This document shows positions 8,330-17,163 of a DNA stretch of 64,000 nt, piece by piece. The notes beneath the pieces were generated by a model that saw nothing but the letters and a program-made list of their open reading frames with translations, was not told where the DNA came from and searched no databases. Position numbers and translations under genes: made by a program. The stretch is from Spirulina subsalsa PCC 9445 (GTDB lineage Bacteria; Cyanobacteriota; Cyanobacteriia; Cyanobacteriales; Spirulinaceae), in NCBI RefSeq assembly GCF_000314005.1, contig NZ_JH980292.1, positions 3,198,121 to 3,262,120 of the forward strand, written 5' to 3'. Every line of letters starts with the position of its first letter. The first letter of the stretch is position 1.

Positions 8330-9974
8330 AATATGGGTTACAGGAATTCAGGGGTAAGATCAGCGTAAAGGCTGTTCCCTCTCCGGGGGTAGAATCTACC
8401 TTGATTTTACCTTCGTGTTTTTCTATAATTTTATAAGAAATCGCTAATCCTAATCCCGTTCCTTTGCCAATAGGTTTGGTGGTAAAAAAGGGATCAAAAA
8501 GTTTAGACCGAATGGATTCTGGAATCCCTACTCCATTATCGGCAATGGTGATCTTTACAAGGTTTTCTAATGCTTCTGTATGAATTTTAATCTGTTTATA
8601 GGGTTGAGTTTTATTTTCTGAAAGTGCATCAATGGCATTACTTAATAAATTCATAAATACTTGGTTGAGTTGGGCGGGATAACAAGGAACATCGGGCAAT
8701 TTGCCGTAGTCTTTTATGATTTCAATTTCTTTTTTAATCCGATTATTCAGTAAAACCAATGTGCTATCAATTCCCTCATGAATATTAACGGCTTTTTTAC
8801 TTGAATCATCTAAGCGGGAGAAGTTGCGCAACGATAAAACAATTTGCCGAATTCGTTCAGATCCCATGCGCATTGATTGCAGAATAGCGGGTAAATCTTC
8901 CCGCATAAATTCTAGGTCGCTGTCTTCTATTTGTTCGGCTAATTCATGGTTGACTTTAGGGTATTCTTTTTGATATAATTCAATAAGTTCTAGTAAGGTT
9001 TCGCTGTATTCTTCGATATGGGATAAGTTACCATAAATAAAGTTCACTGGGTTGTTAATCTCATGGGCAATTCCAGCAACCATTTGCCCCAAGCTAGACA
9101 TTTTTTCCGTTTGAATAAGTTTGGCTTGGGCTTCTTTTAAATCTCGGGTGTAGTCTTGAATCCATTGGATAAGTTGATTGAGGGAACGAGCTAAAACCCC
9201 GACTTCATCTTCTGTCATAACAGGGGCGCGTAGTTCAGCATCTCCAGTTTTTGCCACTTGATAGGCGACATCACTCACGGCTTGAATGGGACGAACTAGA
9301 GCGCGACTGGTATATTGTGCGAGTAAGGCAGAAATAATAATAGAACAGAACAAACTAAATAAGATAACTTTGGTGCGTAAAGTGTTAGCTTCTTCTAAGG
9401 CTAATTCTGCCTCTTCAATATGTTCTTGTGAGTTTTCAATAAAGAAGCGAATTTCTTCAGAAAACCGAAAAAAACGCAAGGCAATACTACTATCAGCAAA
9501 GTGGGTTAAGGTATCTTCTGTTTGTAAAACTTCTGAGCGATTGTTAATGTTTAGATCAATTTGATTTAAAATATTTTGTTGATGGTGAATATAGGTTTGT
9601 GCCACATTTTGATAAAGCAGAAGGAAACTTTGTAGTTGTTGTTTTTCTTGAAGTTCAGGATGTTGTTGTAATGTTTGGATTAGATCCATTAAATACTGTG
9701 AACGATAGTCGAAATTTTCCATAGCTTGAGCGAGACGATTGGGATGGCGTAACACCGGGATAAATTCTCGTTCTGGCTGAAAATCACGGCTTTTTAAGAA
9801 CAAGGAATTCAGCATTTTGCCTTCCCAGTGAGCGAGGGTCAATTCCTCCCGCGCTTGACGATGATAATAGTCTCCTAGCAGTAGACCTATTAATGTCCCG
9901 ATGACGGCAATTCCGAGGGAAACCCCATATCCCCAATAAATTTGGGTGCGAAAAGAGCGCGCTTTAGGGGGCAT
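8325..9974 (-). CDS. Membrane sensor histidine kinase (HAMP, HisKA, HATPase)
   Basis: I place the start at [16 protein letters not shown] (549 residues); the frame is open for 33 further codons without a clear ribosome site. The order is: TM1 (about 12-34), a helical extracytoplasmic domain of about 200 residues, TM2 (about 205-225), HAMP ([14 protein letters not shown]), a coiled linker, the phosphoacceptor histidine in [12 protein letters not shown] (about residue 303), and HATPase motifs [29 protein letters not shown] and GTGLGLAIS. No response regulator is adjacent. The truncated solute-binding gene lies 128 bases downstream. The stop codon lies inside a dispersed palindrome. Confidence 0.9.
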   Translation of the reverse strand: MPPKARSFRTQIYWGYGVSLGIAVIGTLIGLLLGDYYHRQAREELTLAHWEGKMLNSLFLKSRDFQPEREFIPVLRHPNRLAQAMENFDYRSQYLMDLIQTLQQHPELQEKQQLQSFLLLYQNVAQTYIHHQQNILNQIDLNINNRSEVLQTEDTLTHFADSSIALRFFRFSEEIRFFIENSQEHIEEAELALEEANTLRTKVILFSLFCSIIISALLAQYTSRALVRPIQAVSDVAYQVAKTGDAELRAPVMTEDEVGVLARSLNQLIQWIQDYTRDLKEAQAKLIQTEKMSSLGQMVAGIAHEINNPVNFIYGNLSHIEEYSETLLELIELYQKEYPKVNHELAEQIEDSDLEFMREDLPAILQSMRMGSERIRQIVLSLRNFSRLDDSSKKAVNIHEGIDSTLVLLNNRIKKEIEIIKDYGKLPDVPCYPAQLNQVFMNLLSNAIDALSENKTQPYKQIKIHTEALENLVKITIADNGVGIPESIRSKLFDPFFTTKPIGKGTGLGLAISYKIIEKHEGKIKVDSTPGEGTAFTLILPLNSCNPYS

Positions 9975-10393
9975 TAAGCCAAACTTGGAGAAAGAAACGG
10001 ATGAACAGAAAGAAACGGACGGAGGAAATTTGAACATAAGACAAGGGCAATCACCAGTCCCGTGATCTACCAAGAGTTAAATTTGATTTTAGTCTGGATT
10101 GCATCGGTAGATGTCCAATCGGAGCGCGTTAGAATTTCTACCCCTATCTTAACGACTGGTTTCGTCTAACCACAAGTCACGGTTATGGATCGACTCGGGA
10201 TACCATTTGTTCGACCCGTTGGGGAGAAAACCCGCTAAACTGTCTGGAGTGCTATGGTCTATTAGCGATGAGGAGTATTGGGGTGAGGGGAATTCATGAA
10301 TTCCCCCTAGGTGTTGAGGGGTTGGGGGAGGAGTTGCAGAAAATGGGGGCGATCGCTAATAATGTAAGCCTGTAATCTTGATCTAAGAAAACC
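9975..10393. other. Intergenic region with one perfect palindrome
   Basis: No reading frame here looks coding. The only clear structure is AGGGGAATTCATGAATTCCCC at 10286-10306. The region separates the divergent sensor kinase and ABC ATPase genes, so both promoters should lie in it; I could not pick a convincing -35/-10 pair. Confidence 0.5.
10286..10306. repeat. Best-preserved copy of the GGGGAATTCATGAATTCCCC palindrome
   Basis: A near-perfect palindrome centred on TCATGA, extended by C and TAG on the right. Three other copies in the window share the AATTC-TGAATT core. Dispersed intergenic repeat. Confidence 0.75.
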
Positions 10394-11263
10394 GTGGGCG
10401 CAGTTACTCTGAAAAATGTGCAGAAGGTCTATAATCATGTCCCTGTGGTGAATGATCTCTCCTTTGAAATCAAATCTGGTGAAATGTTTGGCCTCCTCGG
10501 CCCCAACGGTGCAGGGAAATCAACCACGATTCGCATGATTATCACCCTCACTCAACCCACCGAGGGCTATATTGAAGTGGCGGGACATGAGGTAAAACAG
10601 AACCCTGTAGAGGTGCGGCGCAATATTGGGGTTGTGTTACAACAGGTGAGTGTGGATAGTGACCTGACGGTATGGGAAAATATGGAATTTCACGGCAGGA
10701 TGCACCATATCCCCAACCCTGAACGGAAACGACGCATTGAACAGTGGCTAGAGTATGTGGATTTGAGCGATCGCACCAAAGACCTAGCGAAAACCCTTTC
10801 TGGGGGCATGAAACGCCGTCTCCAAATCGCTCGCGCTTTACTCCACCAACCGAAAATTCTGTTTTTAGATGAACCGACAGTTGGTTTAGATCCCCAGAAT
10901 CGTCGCCGTCTGTGGGAAATTATCCGAGATTTGAACCGTCAAGGGATGACCATGTTGTTGACGACGCACTATATGGAAGAAGTGGAATTTTTATGCGATC
11001 GCATTGGCATTATGGACAGTGGGAAACTGATTGAACTCGGCACCCTTGAGGAATTTAAGGCCAAGTATGGCGAGGGATTGGTAATGAAACAAGTGGGCGT
11101 TCGTGAAACGTTGCGTAGCAATCGCAGTGAGTCTATATTCTTCCCCACCTTAGCCAAAGCGAACGAATATTTTGAGCAAATGCCCGACAAAACCGGAATG
11201 GTGGTGCGGGAGTCTAACCTAGAGGATATTTTTGTGCAACTCACCGGACACCAACTAGACTAG
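10394..11263 (+). CDS. ABC transporter ATP-binding protein (DrrA/CcmA type), no adjacent permease
   Basis: A 289-residue ABC ATPase starting at GTG. Walker A is GPNGAGKST (about residues 37-45), the signature is LSGGMKRRLQIARALLH, Walker B is ILFLDEPTVGLDP and the H-loop is TTHYMEE. The C-terminal 60 residues (LIELGTLEEFKAKYGEGL onward) match the DrrA-type subgroup that exports drugs or polysaccharides with an ABC-2 permease. Unusually, no permease gene follows: scpB begins 40 bases later. Its membrane partner must be encoded elsewhere. Substrate unknown. Confidence 0.9.
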   Translation: MGAVTLKNVQKVYNHVPVVNDLSFEIKSGEMFGLLGPNGAGKSTTIRMIITLTQPTEGYIEVAGHEVKQNPVEVRRNIGVVLQQVSVDSDLTVWENMEFHGRMHHIPNPERKRRIEQWLEYVDLSDRTKDLAKTLSGGMKRRLQIARALLHQPKILFLDEPTVGLDPQNRRRLWEIIRDLNRQGMTMLLTTHYMEEVEFLCDRIGIMDSGKLIELGTLEEFKAKYGEGLVMKQVGVRETLRSNRSESIFFPTLAKANEYFEQMPDKTGMVVRESNLEDIFVQLTGHQLD

Positions 11264-11303
11264 GCCGTAACTTGCCCTCTTCCCCACTGTTTGCTATTTG
11301 CCC

Positions 11304-11837
11304 ATGAAACAACTGCCCATTCCCGATCTCACCACTTCCCCCCGATTAGCCACCCAAATTGAGGCCATTTTATACCTCAAAGGTCAACCCATGACCTTAG
11401 CCGCCATTGCTGAACAAATGGGCTGTCGGGGGAAAGATATCAAGGACGCTCTGTTAGAATTAATGGATGATTACGCCCACCGAGACAGCGCCCTAGAAAT
11501 CGTGGAAACCCCAAGCGGTTATAGCTTGCAACTGCGGGAAACCTTTCAGCATTTTATGCACCATCTCGTCCCGGCGGAACTGGGAACAGGCGCTCTGCGG
11601 ACGTTGGCGGCGATCGCCTTAAAATCCCCCATCCTACAAACCGATCTGATCGACCTCCGAGGGAGTAGCGCCTATCAACAGGTGCAAGAACTCGTACAAT
11701 TCGGCTTTGTGCGCAAACGTCGCCAAGCGGAAGGGCGTTCCTACTGGTTAGAAATTACCTCAAAGTTTCACCAGTATTTTGAAGTAGACGAACTCTCCCA
11801 AATTTTGCAAGCCCACTCTTCGGGAGAAGAAGAATGA
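11304..11837 (+). CDS. scpB: Segregation and condensation protein B
   Basis: I use the ATG at 11304 (MKQLPIPDLTTS, 177 residues) rather than a TTG two codons earlier. Two winged-helix domains are recognisable: residues 15-90 (LATQIEAILYLKGQPMTLAA, later ALEIVETPSGYSLQLRE) and 95-165 (GALRTLAAIALKSPILQTDL, then VRKRRQAEGRSYWLEITSKF). ScpB bridges ScpA and the SMC ATPase in chromosome condensation. Its stop overlaps the start of the following GTPase gene (ATGA), so translation is probably coupled. No scpA is adjacent. Confidence 0.88.
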   Translation: MKQLPIPDLTTSPRLATQIEAILYLKGQPMTLAAIAEQMGCRGKDIKDALLELMDDYAHRDSALEIVETPSGYSLQLRETFQHFMHHLVPAELGTGALRTLAAIALKSPILQTDLIDLRGSSAYQQVQELVQFGFVRKRRQAEGRSYWLEITSKFHQYFEVDELSQILQAHSSGEEE

Positions 11838-13192
11838 AAGCCCCCTCTAGCCAAGAAACCCACTATAACCAAGCCCGCGCCAGTCTCCAGCAAGCTCTCT
11901 CCTGGTATAGTAGCTTTCAACGACATGGCCACTATGCCCCCAACGAGACACTACAGGCCGCCGTGCGGGGAGAACTGCAAACCCTCAAACGGGCGCTGGA
12001 TAAAATCGAACAAAACGCCCTCTGTATTGCTGCCTTTGGTCTAGTCAGTCGGGGGAAATCCGCCGTCCTGAATAGTTTAATCGGTCAAAATCTCCTCGAA
12101 ACTGGCCCTCTGCATGGTGTCACCAAATACCCTCGCTCCGTGACTTGGACTCCCCTAGGGGGCAAAATCAAAGTCGAACTGATTGATACTCCCGGCCTGG
12201 ATGAAATTGAGGGGCAAGGGAGGGCGCAAATGGCCAAAGAAGTCGCCCAACAAGCCGACTTAATTTTATTTATCGTCGCCGGGGATATTACCCGCACCGA
12301 ATACGAGGCCCTGTGTGAGTTGCGCCAAGCCCAGAAACCCTTGATTCTGGTATTTAATAAAGTGGACTTATATCCAGAATGCGATCGCACCGCCATTTAC
12401 CAACAACTCCAAACCCTCGCCACCACTAGCCAAACCCCCCACTCCCTCCAAACCCTCCTCTCCCCCGACGACATCGTAATGGTGGCCGCCCAACCAGCCC
12501 CCATCCCCCTCCGCATCGAGTGGCCCGACGGGCAAATTCAAGAAACCCTCGAAACCCCACCCCCCCAAATTTACCCCCTCCAAGAACGGATTCTCACCCT
12601 CCTTAACCAAGAAGGCCGTTCCCTCCTTGCCCTAAACGCCCTCCTACAAGCCCAAGCCGCCGAACAGCGTCTAGCCCGTAAAACCATTGAACTACGCGCC
12701 CAAGAAGCAGAAACCCTCATCTGGCGCTACGCCAAAACCAAAGCCCTCGTCGTCGCCCTGAACCCCATCGCCCTCCTTGACCTCCTTGGCGGCCTCTGGG
12801 CTGACCTCGCCCTAATTCGCGCCCTCGCCCGCCTCTACGGCCTCCCCATGACCAGTTACCAAGCGGTCGCCCTCCTGAGCAAAATCCTCACCAGTGCCGG
12901 AACCCTCTTCCTCGCCGAACTGGCCAGCACAGCCCTATTCAGCTTGAGCAAAAGCAGCCATTTCCTGAACGAAGGCCCCGCCGCCCTCACCACCTACGCC
13001 ACCACCGCCGCCCTCCAAGGTGCGATCGCAGGCTATGGCTCCTATATCATTGGTAAAGCCGCTCAAGACTACCTCGAAAAAGGCTGTAGTTGGGGCGCAT
13101 TGGGGGCAAGCACCGTCATTCAAGAGATTTTAGGCCAAATTGATCCAAAAACTATCATCTACCGCCTCAGAGACGAAATTTCCCTAGCTTGA
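11834..13192 (+). CDS. Dynamin/Era-like GTPase with C-terminal DUF697 membrane domain
   Basis: 452 residues. The GTPase domain has G1 GLVSRGKSAV (about residue 68), G3 DTPGLDE (about 118) and G4 NKVD (about 176). A coiled region follows, then a hydrophobic C-terminal half of the DUF697 type (KALVVALNPIALLDLLGG, RLYGLPMTSYQAVALL and an Ala/Gly-rich segment to residue 425) that should associate with membranes. Its start overlaps the scpB stop by 4 bases. A paralogue sits at 37537-38967, sharing RLYGLPMT and the same domain order. Proteins of this type are found across cyanobacteria; the role is not established. Confidence 0.85.
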   Translation: MKAPSSQETHYNQARASLQQALSWYSSFQRHGHYAPNETLQAAVRGELQTLKRALDKIEQNALCIAAFGLVSRGKSAVLNSLIGQNLLETGPLHGVTKYPRSVTWTPLGGKIKVELIDTPGLDEIEGQGRAQMAKEVAQQADLILFIVAGDITRTEYEALCELRQAQKPLILVFNKVDLYPECDRTAIYQQLQTLATTSQTPHSLQTLLSPDDIVMVAAQPAPIPLRIEWPDGQIQETLETPPPQIYPLQERILTLLNQEGRSLLALNALLQAQAAEQRLARKTIELRAQEAETLIWRYAKTKALVVALNPIALLDLLGGLWADLALIRALARLYGLPMTSYQAVALLSKILTSAGTLFLAELASTALFSLSKSSHFLNEGPAALTTYATTAALQGAIAGYGSYIIGKAAQDYLEKGCSWGALGASTVIQEILGQIDPKTIIYRLRDEISLA

Positions 13193-13243
13193 CATCCTAA
13201 TATTTTGGTGCGATTAATAAGATAAAGTTGTGGTGGTACTCCT

Positions 13244-13795
13244 ATGCCCCAAGTAGTTCTAGATCCACAAGTAAAAACTGAGATAGATCGTCTTGCTCAA
13301 GTCAGGCAAATTGATTCCAAACTTTTGGAGCAGTTTGCTTATTTCGTTTTGGAGATATCACAGCAAAAGTCAAGCAAGAAAGCTCAGTCGCTGACGATTT
13401 ATGAGCTAAAAAAAGCTATTTATGAGCGGTTTAGCGTGAAGAATACATCAGAGTTGAAAAAATCTGGTGCTTTCCGGATGGCGACTGATGGCATGAACTC
13501 GTTAGACTTCCGCTTAAAACCAACCTGGGAAACACTCTATCGAAAGTTTGTGGGTATTCTTCCCCATGAGAAAAGCCAGGAGGGATATGGTTGTATTAAT
13601 GGAATTGATATCTTTAAATACTTTAAACCCTGGCAGGTATTTGGACTAGATCCCAAAACTGCTACCAAGAATGATGTCAAAACTGCCTACTATCAATTAT
13701 CCAAAATTTATCATCCGGACAATTTAGTGACGGGTGATAGAGCTATTTTTGAGCAGGTCGAAAATATGTACAAGAGTATAATTGCTGGATTTTGA
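13244..13795 (+). CDS. J-domain-like protein, first gene of a two-gene unit
   Basis: A 183-residue protein. The C-terminus is a short J-domain: WQVFGLDPKTATKNDVKTAY, then KIYHPDN with the HPD tripeptide that stimulates DnaK ATPase, then FEQVENMYKSIIAGF. The N-terminal 110 residues are helical and unassigned (VKTEIDRLAQVRQIDSKLLE at the start). It resembles cyanobacterial J-domain proteins in which the J-domain is C-terminal. The downstream HNH-like gene starts two bases after its stop. The stretch is visibly richer in A/T than the preceding GTPase gene, suggesting a different origin. Confidence 0.75.
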   Translation: MPQVVLDPQVKTEIDRLAQVRQIDSKLLEQFAYFVLEISQQKSSKKAQSLTIYELKKAIYERFSVKNTSELKKSGAFRMATDGMNSLDFRLKPTWETLYRKFVGILPHEKSQEGYGCINGIDIFKYFKPWQVFGLDPKTATKNDVKTAYYQLSKIYHPDNLVTGDRAIFEQVENMYKSIIAGF

Positions 13796-13797
13796 AG

Positions 13798-14829
13798 ATG
13801 CCTTTTGATAGAGAAGTTTTCTATATTGAAGAAATAAAATTGGCTGAGGCTTTAGGGCTAACTCAACAGGGTTTAGACGAAATAGTGGATTTTTTAGAGG
13901 CATCAACCGATGAAAGTATTCAACTCAAAGAATGGTTGCATTTTGTCATCCAAAATTATGTAAATCAACAACAACCAATTCGGATATTTTCCCGTGAAGG
14001 AGCTTTAGCTATTGCCAACTACCTGGATTTAATCGGTGATGCTACTCAAATTTCCTTAAAACGAGTTATTGTATTACTAGATAAATATAACCTCAATCAA
14101 ATAGATTCCAAAATTCGTAAGGCTCTGTATGAAAATAGTTCTTCTTTAGCTTTCAGGAACGAACGTCATTGGCTTAGTCGAACCGATGTAGTCAGGATAT
14201 TTATGACAACTTCATCAAGGTTAAGGCAGGCGTTTGGAGATATTCAAAAGTCGTATGATCCCATGAGAATAAATATAGATTTTGAGGATTATGACGGCAT
14301 AATGCCGAGGTTTTTCTCGTTGTCTGGCTTAGAAAAACTCAGTATAGAATTGTCCTTAAAATTGCGCTCAGAGGAGAGGCGTGCTTATTGTAAACGGGTG
14401 AGTGAAGTAGCTCCTCCGGTATTAGAATTTCTGGCGATCGCACCCTGTCCAGAGCCAAAACAGATTGATCAAGCTATGAACTTTGCCAAAAATAGAGATA
14501 AAAAAACTTGTCAGGTGACGGGTGCTGTTAGAGATAAATATAACCCACGAATTGAACTGGTTGGTCATCATCTTTATGACAAAAAAGCATATCATTTTCT
14601 CAGCGCCGATCCAGATAAAATCTTAACCATTGACAAAAGACTACATGAAGATTTTCATCAATGGAATGGAGGAACACAAAAAACTTGTACAATTTATGAT
14701 TTCATTGATTATGTGGAGTGGCGCTATCCAGAAAAGCATAAATTAATCTTAACCTTGCATAATAAGCAAAGAGTTCTCAGGCTAAAATTGACTCAAGTCC
14801 AACGGATATTACCGGAAAGTGAAGATTAA
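13798..14829 (+). CDS. HNH-like nuclease domain protein, partner of the J-domain gene
   Basis: 343 residues from the ATG two bases after the J-domain stop. Residues 1-235 are helical and unassigned. The C-terminal 100 residues follow the order of an HNH fold: CQVTG, then VGHHLYDKKAY, a spacer with ADPDKILTIDK, and HEDFHQWNGG followed by TIYDFIDYVEW. This is the C-x-x-T-G ... HHL ... N/D-L ... H..FH pattern seen in phage and mobile-element HNH nucleases. Only one cysteine is at the expected first position, so zinc binding is uncertain. Function and target are unknown; the tight spacing implies the two products work together. Confidence 0.65.
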   Translation: MPFDREVFYIEEIKLAEALGLTQQGLDEIVDFLEASTDESIQLKEWLHFVIQNYVNQQQPIRIFSREGALAIANYLDLIGDATQISLKRVIVLLDKYNLNQIDSKIRKALYENSSSLAFRNERHWLSRTDVVRIFMTTSSRLRQAFGDIQKSYDPMRINIDFEDYDGIMPRFFSLSGLEKLSIELSLKLRSEERRAYCKRVSEVAPPVLEFLAIAPCPEPKQIDQAMNFAKNRDKKTCQVTGAVRDKYNPRIELVGHHLYDKKAYHFLSADPDKILTIDKRLHEDFHQWNGGTQKTCTIYDFIDYVEWRYPEKHKLILTLHNKQRVLRLKLTQVQRILPESED

Positions 14830-14915
14830 AGTTCTGGTATTCTTGACTGGCTGAACTATGACCAGAAGGCGACAGTAGAGGAAGTGGAAAAAGTAGAAGA
14901 CGGTTTGAGCTTATA
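14830..14915 (+). other. Short coding-like fragment
   Basis: After the HNH stop a frame reads SGILDWLNYDQK, then ATVEEVEKVEDGLSLY and a TAA. It has no start of its own and looks like the tail of a lost gene. Too short to assign. Confidence 0.3.
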
Positions 14916-15389
14916 TTAAACCTCTCCCAACAGGTTAAATAACCCCTCATCCACCTCATAGCCCAATACCTGCATCATATCCTGAACCTTCCCCGTCGCT
15001 CCTTCCCCCCGTTGGTTTAACCAGTGGGTAATGCCAAACACCTTATACATAACAAAAATTTCCAACGCTTCGGGATTATATTGAATCCCCTCTGCCCGAT
15101 GGAATTGGTGCGGAACCAACATCGCCACATAGCGCGCCCATTGAGTCCCCCAATCTAACACAAACGGAAACCAAGGATAGACCGCATCTAAGCGCACAAA
15201 CCACAAACGAACCTCGGGAATTTCTGATAGCTCCCGGGGGTCTGTTTCCTCCCGAGGAAAATCAATTTCTAGCTGAACCGATTGGGCTAAATTTGTCCCC
15301 TTTTTTCCTTGATTTAACGCATCAATTACAGGTTGTACCGGGGAAATATCCAGCCTATAAATATGTTCAGCCGTAATTGTTATTTTCAT
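14916..15389 (-). CDS. CRR6-family NDH-1 assembly factor
   Basis: 157 residues, matching the CRR6 family (DUF1817): ITITAEHIYRLDISPVQPVI at the start, then WFVRLDAVYPWFPFVLDWG, YVAMLVPHQFHRAEGIQYN and PEALEIFVMYKVFGI. In plants CRR6 is needed to mature NdhI during assembly of the chloroplast NDH complex. The cyanobacterial homologue acts on NDH-1, which drives cyclic electron flow and CO2 uptake. It is a soluble protein of typical length. A small repeat protein gene lies five bases upstream on the same strand, so the two are probably co-transcribed. Confidence 0.88.
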   Translation of the reverse strand: MKITITAEHIYRLDISPVQPVIDALNQGKKGTNLAQSVQLEIDFPREETDPRELSEIPEVRLWFVRLDAVYPWFPFVLDWGTQWARYVAMLVPHQFHRAEGIQYNPEALEIFVMYKVFGITHWLNQRGEGATGKVQDMMQVLGYEVDEGLFNLLGEV

Positions 15390-15394
15390 TTGCC

Positions 15395-15748
15395 TTATTC
15401 TTTTTTCTCCTTATGCTCTTGTTTTTTAACTAAACCCTCAACAATGATATAACCCCAGTGGGGATTTTCTTCCGTTAACTCTTGGGCAAGTTCGACTTCT
15501 CCCACCTCACAAAGTTCTACTAACTGCTCATAACCACTTTCTTGGACATAACCATTATTAACAGTATAACCCCAGTGGGGATTTCTCCCCGCTAACCGTC
15601 GCGCCATCTCAATTTCGCCCACTTGACAAAGCAGGGTCAATTCTTCATACCCTTTTAGCCTCTCCTGTTCTTTTTGGGTTTGGATTTGTTCCTTCCTGCG
15701 AGTAGTTTTGACGCCTTCATTAAGAGAAATCTGGTCAATCTTTTTCAT
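15395..15748 (-). CDS. Small protein with two NPHWGY repeats, upstream of crr6
   Basis: A 117-residue charged protein made of a helical N-terminus (KEQIQTQKEQERLKGYEEL) and two tandem copies of a 35-40-residue unit: LTLLCQVGEIEMARRLAGR-NPHWGY and LVELCEVGEVELAQELTEE-NPHWGY, each followed by a glycine- and valine-containing strand. I do not recognise the family. It probably shares a transcript with the CRR6 gene five bases downstream, which makes a role near NDH-1 conceivable but unproven. Confidence 0.65.
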   Translation of the reverse strand: MKKIDQISLNEGVKTTRRKEQIQTQKEQERLKGYEELTLLCQVGEIEMARRLAGRNPHWGYTVNNGYVQESGYEQLVELCEVGEVELAQELTEENPHWGYIIVEGLVKKQEHKEKKE

Positions 15749-15787
15749 TTTTGAGAGAAAATCGTTACTTTTTTTGACCGTAACCGC

Positions 15788-15811
15788 AGGGGCAACTCAT
15801 GAATTACCCCT
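15788..15811. repeat. Copy of the GGGGAATTCATGAATTCCCC palindrome family
   Basis: AGGGGCAACTCATGAATTACCC with matching flanks. It lies in the short gap between two same-strand genes. Confidence 0.6.
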
Positions 15812-15876
15812 ATCACAATTAGGTTAGGATTGCTATACTCCCTTGGGAAGATAAAAGAGCAATACTAGATCATTCC

Positions 15877-17163
15877 CTACAATAAACGGTTAAGGAAAGA
15901 AATATCAATTGAGCCAAAATGAACACTTAAAGCAATGTGCATATTTTCCATCGATTTAACCAACCAAGGAACGCCATCTTCTTCTGAGGCCTCGTAATGG
16001 TTAAATAAAATGGAAAACCGCTTTTCTAAGTAAGGCTTAACCTGTTTACATAACAAGGTTATTTTTAATAATAAAACTACCGTTGAGGTGGGGCCTAAAT
16101 TTGTGACTAAATCTACAAAAATATAGTGATTGGGACGCTGTAAACTTTCCACCACTAAAAAGTTCAAAAGGTGGCTAGATGTGCGTAAAAGGAGGGTATT
16201 ATTCGGCTTTTGGCTATCGTAACGGGTCAAAGTATCCCGCAATTGTTGATAGAGACGCTCGTTAAATTGGCGGTTGCCGTAGCGCGGATCAATGGAGTCT
16301 ATTAAATAATCATAGAGGTCGTCTTTAAATAGACGAAAGGAGGAAGTGCGTAAACTTTGTTTTAGGAAACTATTGGCGAGATCATAATGAGTCCTGTCGC
16401 CTTGGATTTTGCCCACAAATTGATGCAAGGCACTTTGCAGTTCCTGATCACTTAATAGGGTAGGATTAGGGACAGGCTGAATAATGCGTCCACTTTTCCC
16501 GGTTTGGAGAGAACGCATCTGATACATGGCAAACTGGGATAAGTCTAGTTCAAATTGCTTTTGAATGCGATCGCGAATTTGACGGACGGTTTGCTGATGT
16601 TCATAGCTGCTATCTTGAGAGAGTAAACAGTGTTCGTAGAGATAGGGATAGCGATTAATTAAAGTTCCCACTAAATTACTACCATCGCGTTCCCTCGCTG
16701 GGCGCAATTGTCCGCTTTCTTCGTGGGTGTGTTCAATCACCCGGGCTAAACGCTGTAAGGTCAAATACTGTTCCGTTTCCCGAAAATCCCATAACAGTTG
16801 GCGCACCCGTCGCGCTCCCCGAGACTGCACCGTACCCACGGGGGGAATAAATCGGAACACTTCCACTAACTCCGGAATCGCCCAGCGTGTATTGGAGTTT
16901 GTTTGCCAACGATTAATCAAAATATGACAGCAACGATTGAGAATAAAGGGAAATTCGCCCTCAATCTGTTTTTGACAAGCTAAATCTTCTAAAGCCGCAC
17001 GAACCGCAACAGGCTGATAGTCGCGCCCCCCAATAAATAGGCGACGGAAACGCTCGATCATTTCCCGTGCAGGTTCTGTCTGTACGAAGTATAGCAAATG
17101 GTCGTACAGCAGCTGTTCCTCTTTTGTCGTTCGTCGTAAATAGCAGTCTGCCAAGGTTTGCAC
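15877..17163 (-). CDS. Conserved hypothetical protein, mostly helical
   Basis: A 428-residue soluble protein with no domain I can name. It is rich in amphipathic helices (LADCYLRRTTKEEQLLYDHL, then EPAREMIERFRRLFIGG, ELVEVFRFI and HLLNFLVVESLQRPNHYIF) and has no signal peptide or membrane segment. The GTG start is chosen because AAGGAGGG at 17173-17180 lies 9 bases upstream. It has the look of a well-conserved cyanobacterial protein of unknown role. It is transcribed alone, away from murF. Confidence 0.75.
   Translation of the reverse strand: MQTLADCYLRRTTKEEQLLYDHLLYFVQTEPAREMIERFRRLFIGGRDYQPVAVRAALEDLACQKQIEGEFPFILNRCCHILINRWQTNSNTRWAIPELVEVFRFIPPVGTVQSRGARRVRQLLWDFRETEQYLTLQRLARVIEHTHEESGQLRPARERDGSNLVGTLINRYPYLYEHCLLSQDSSYEHQQTVRQIRDRIQKQFELDLSQFAMYQMRSLQTGKSGRIIQPVPNPTLLSDQELQSALHQFVGKIQGDRTHYDLANSFLKQSLRTSSFRLFKDDLYDYLIDSIDPRYGNRQFNERLYQQLRDTLTRYDSQKPNNTLLLRTSSHLLNFLVVESLQRPNHYIFVDLVTNLGPTSTVVLLLKITLLCKQVKPYLEKRFSILFNHYEASEEDGVPWLVKSMENMHIALSVHFGSIDISFLNRLL

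Noticed and set aside
10140-10260. Possible structured RNA near TTCGACCCGTTGGGG
   Set aside because: Could not fold it into a tRNA or known riboswitch shape; no conserved arms.
11298-11303. TTG start two codons before the scpB ATG
   Set aside because: The ATG at 11304 gives the usual ScpB N-terminus; no ribosome site favours the TTG.
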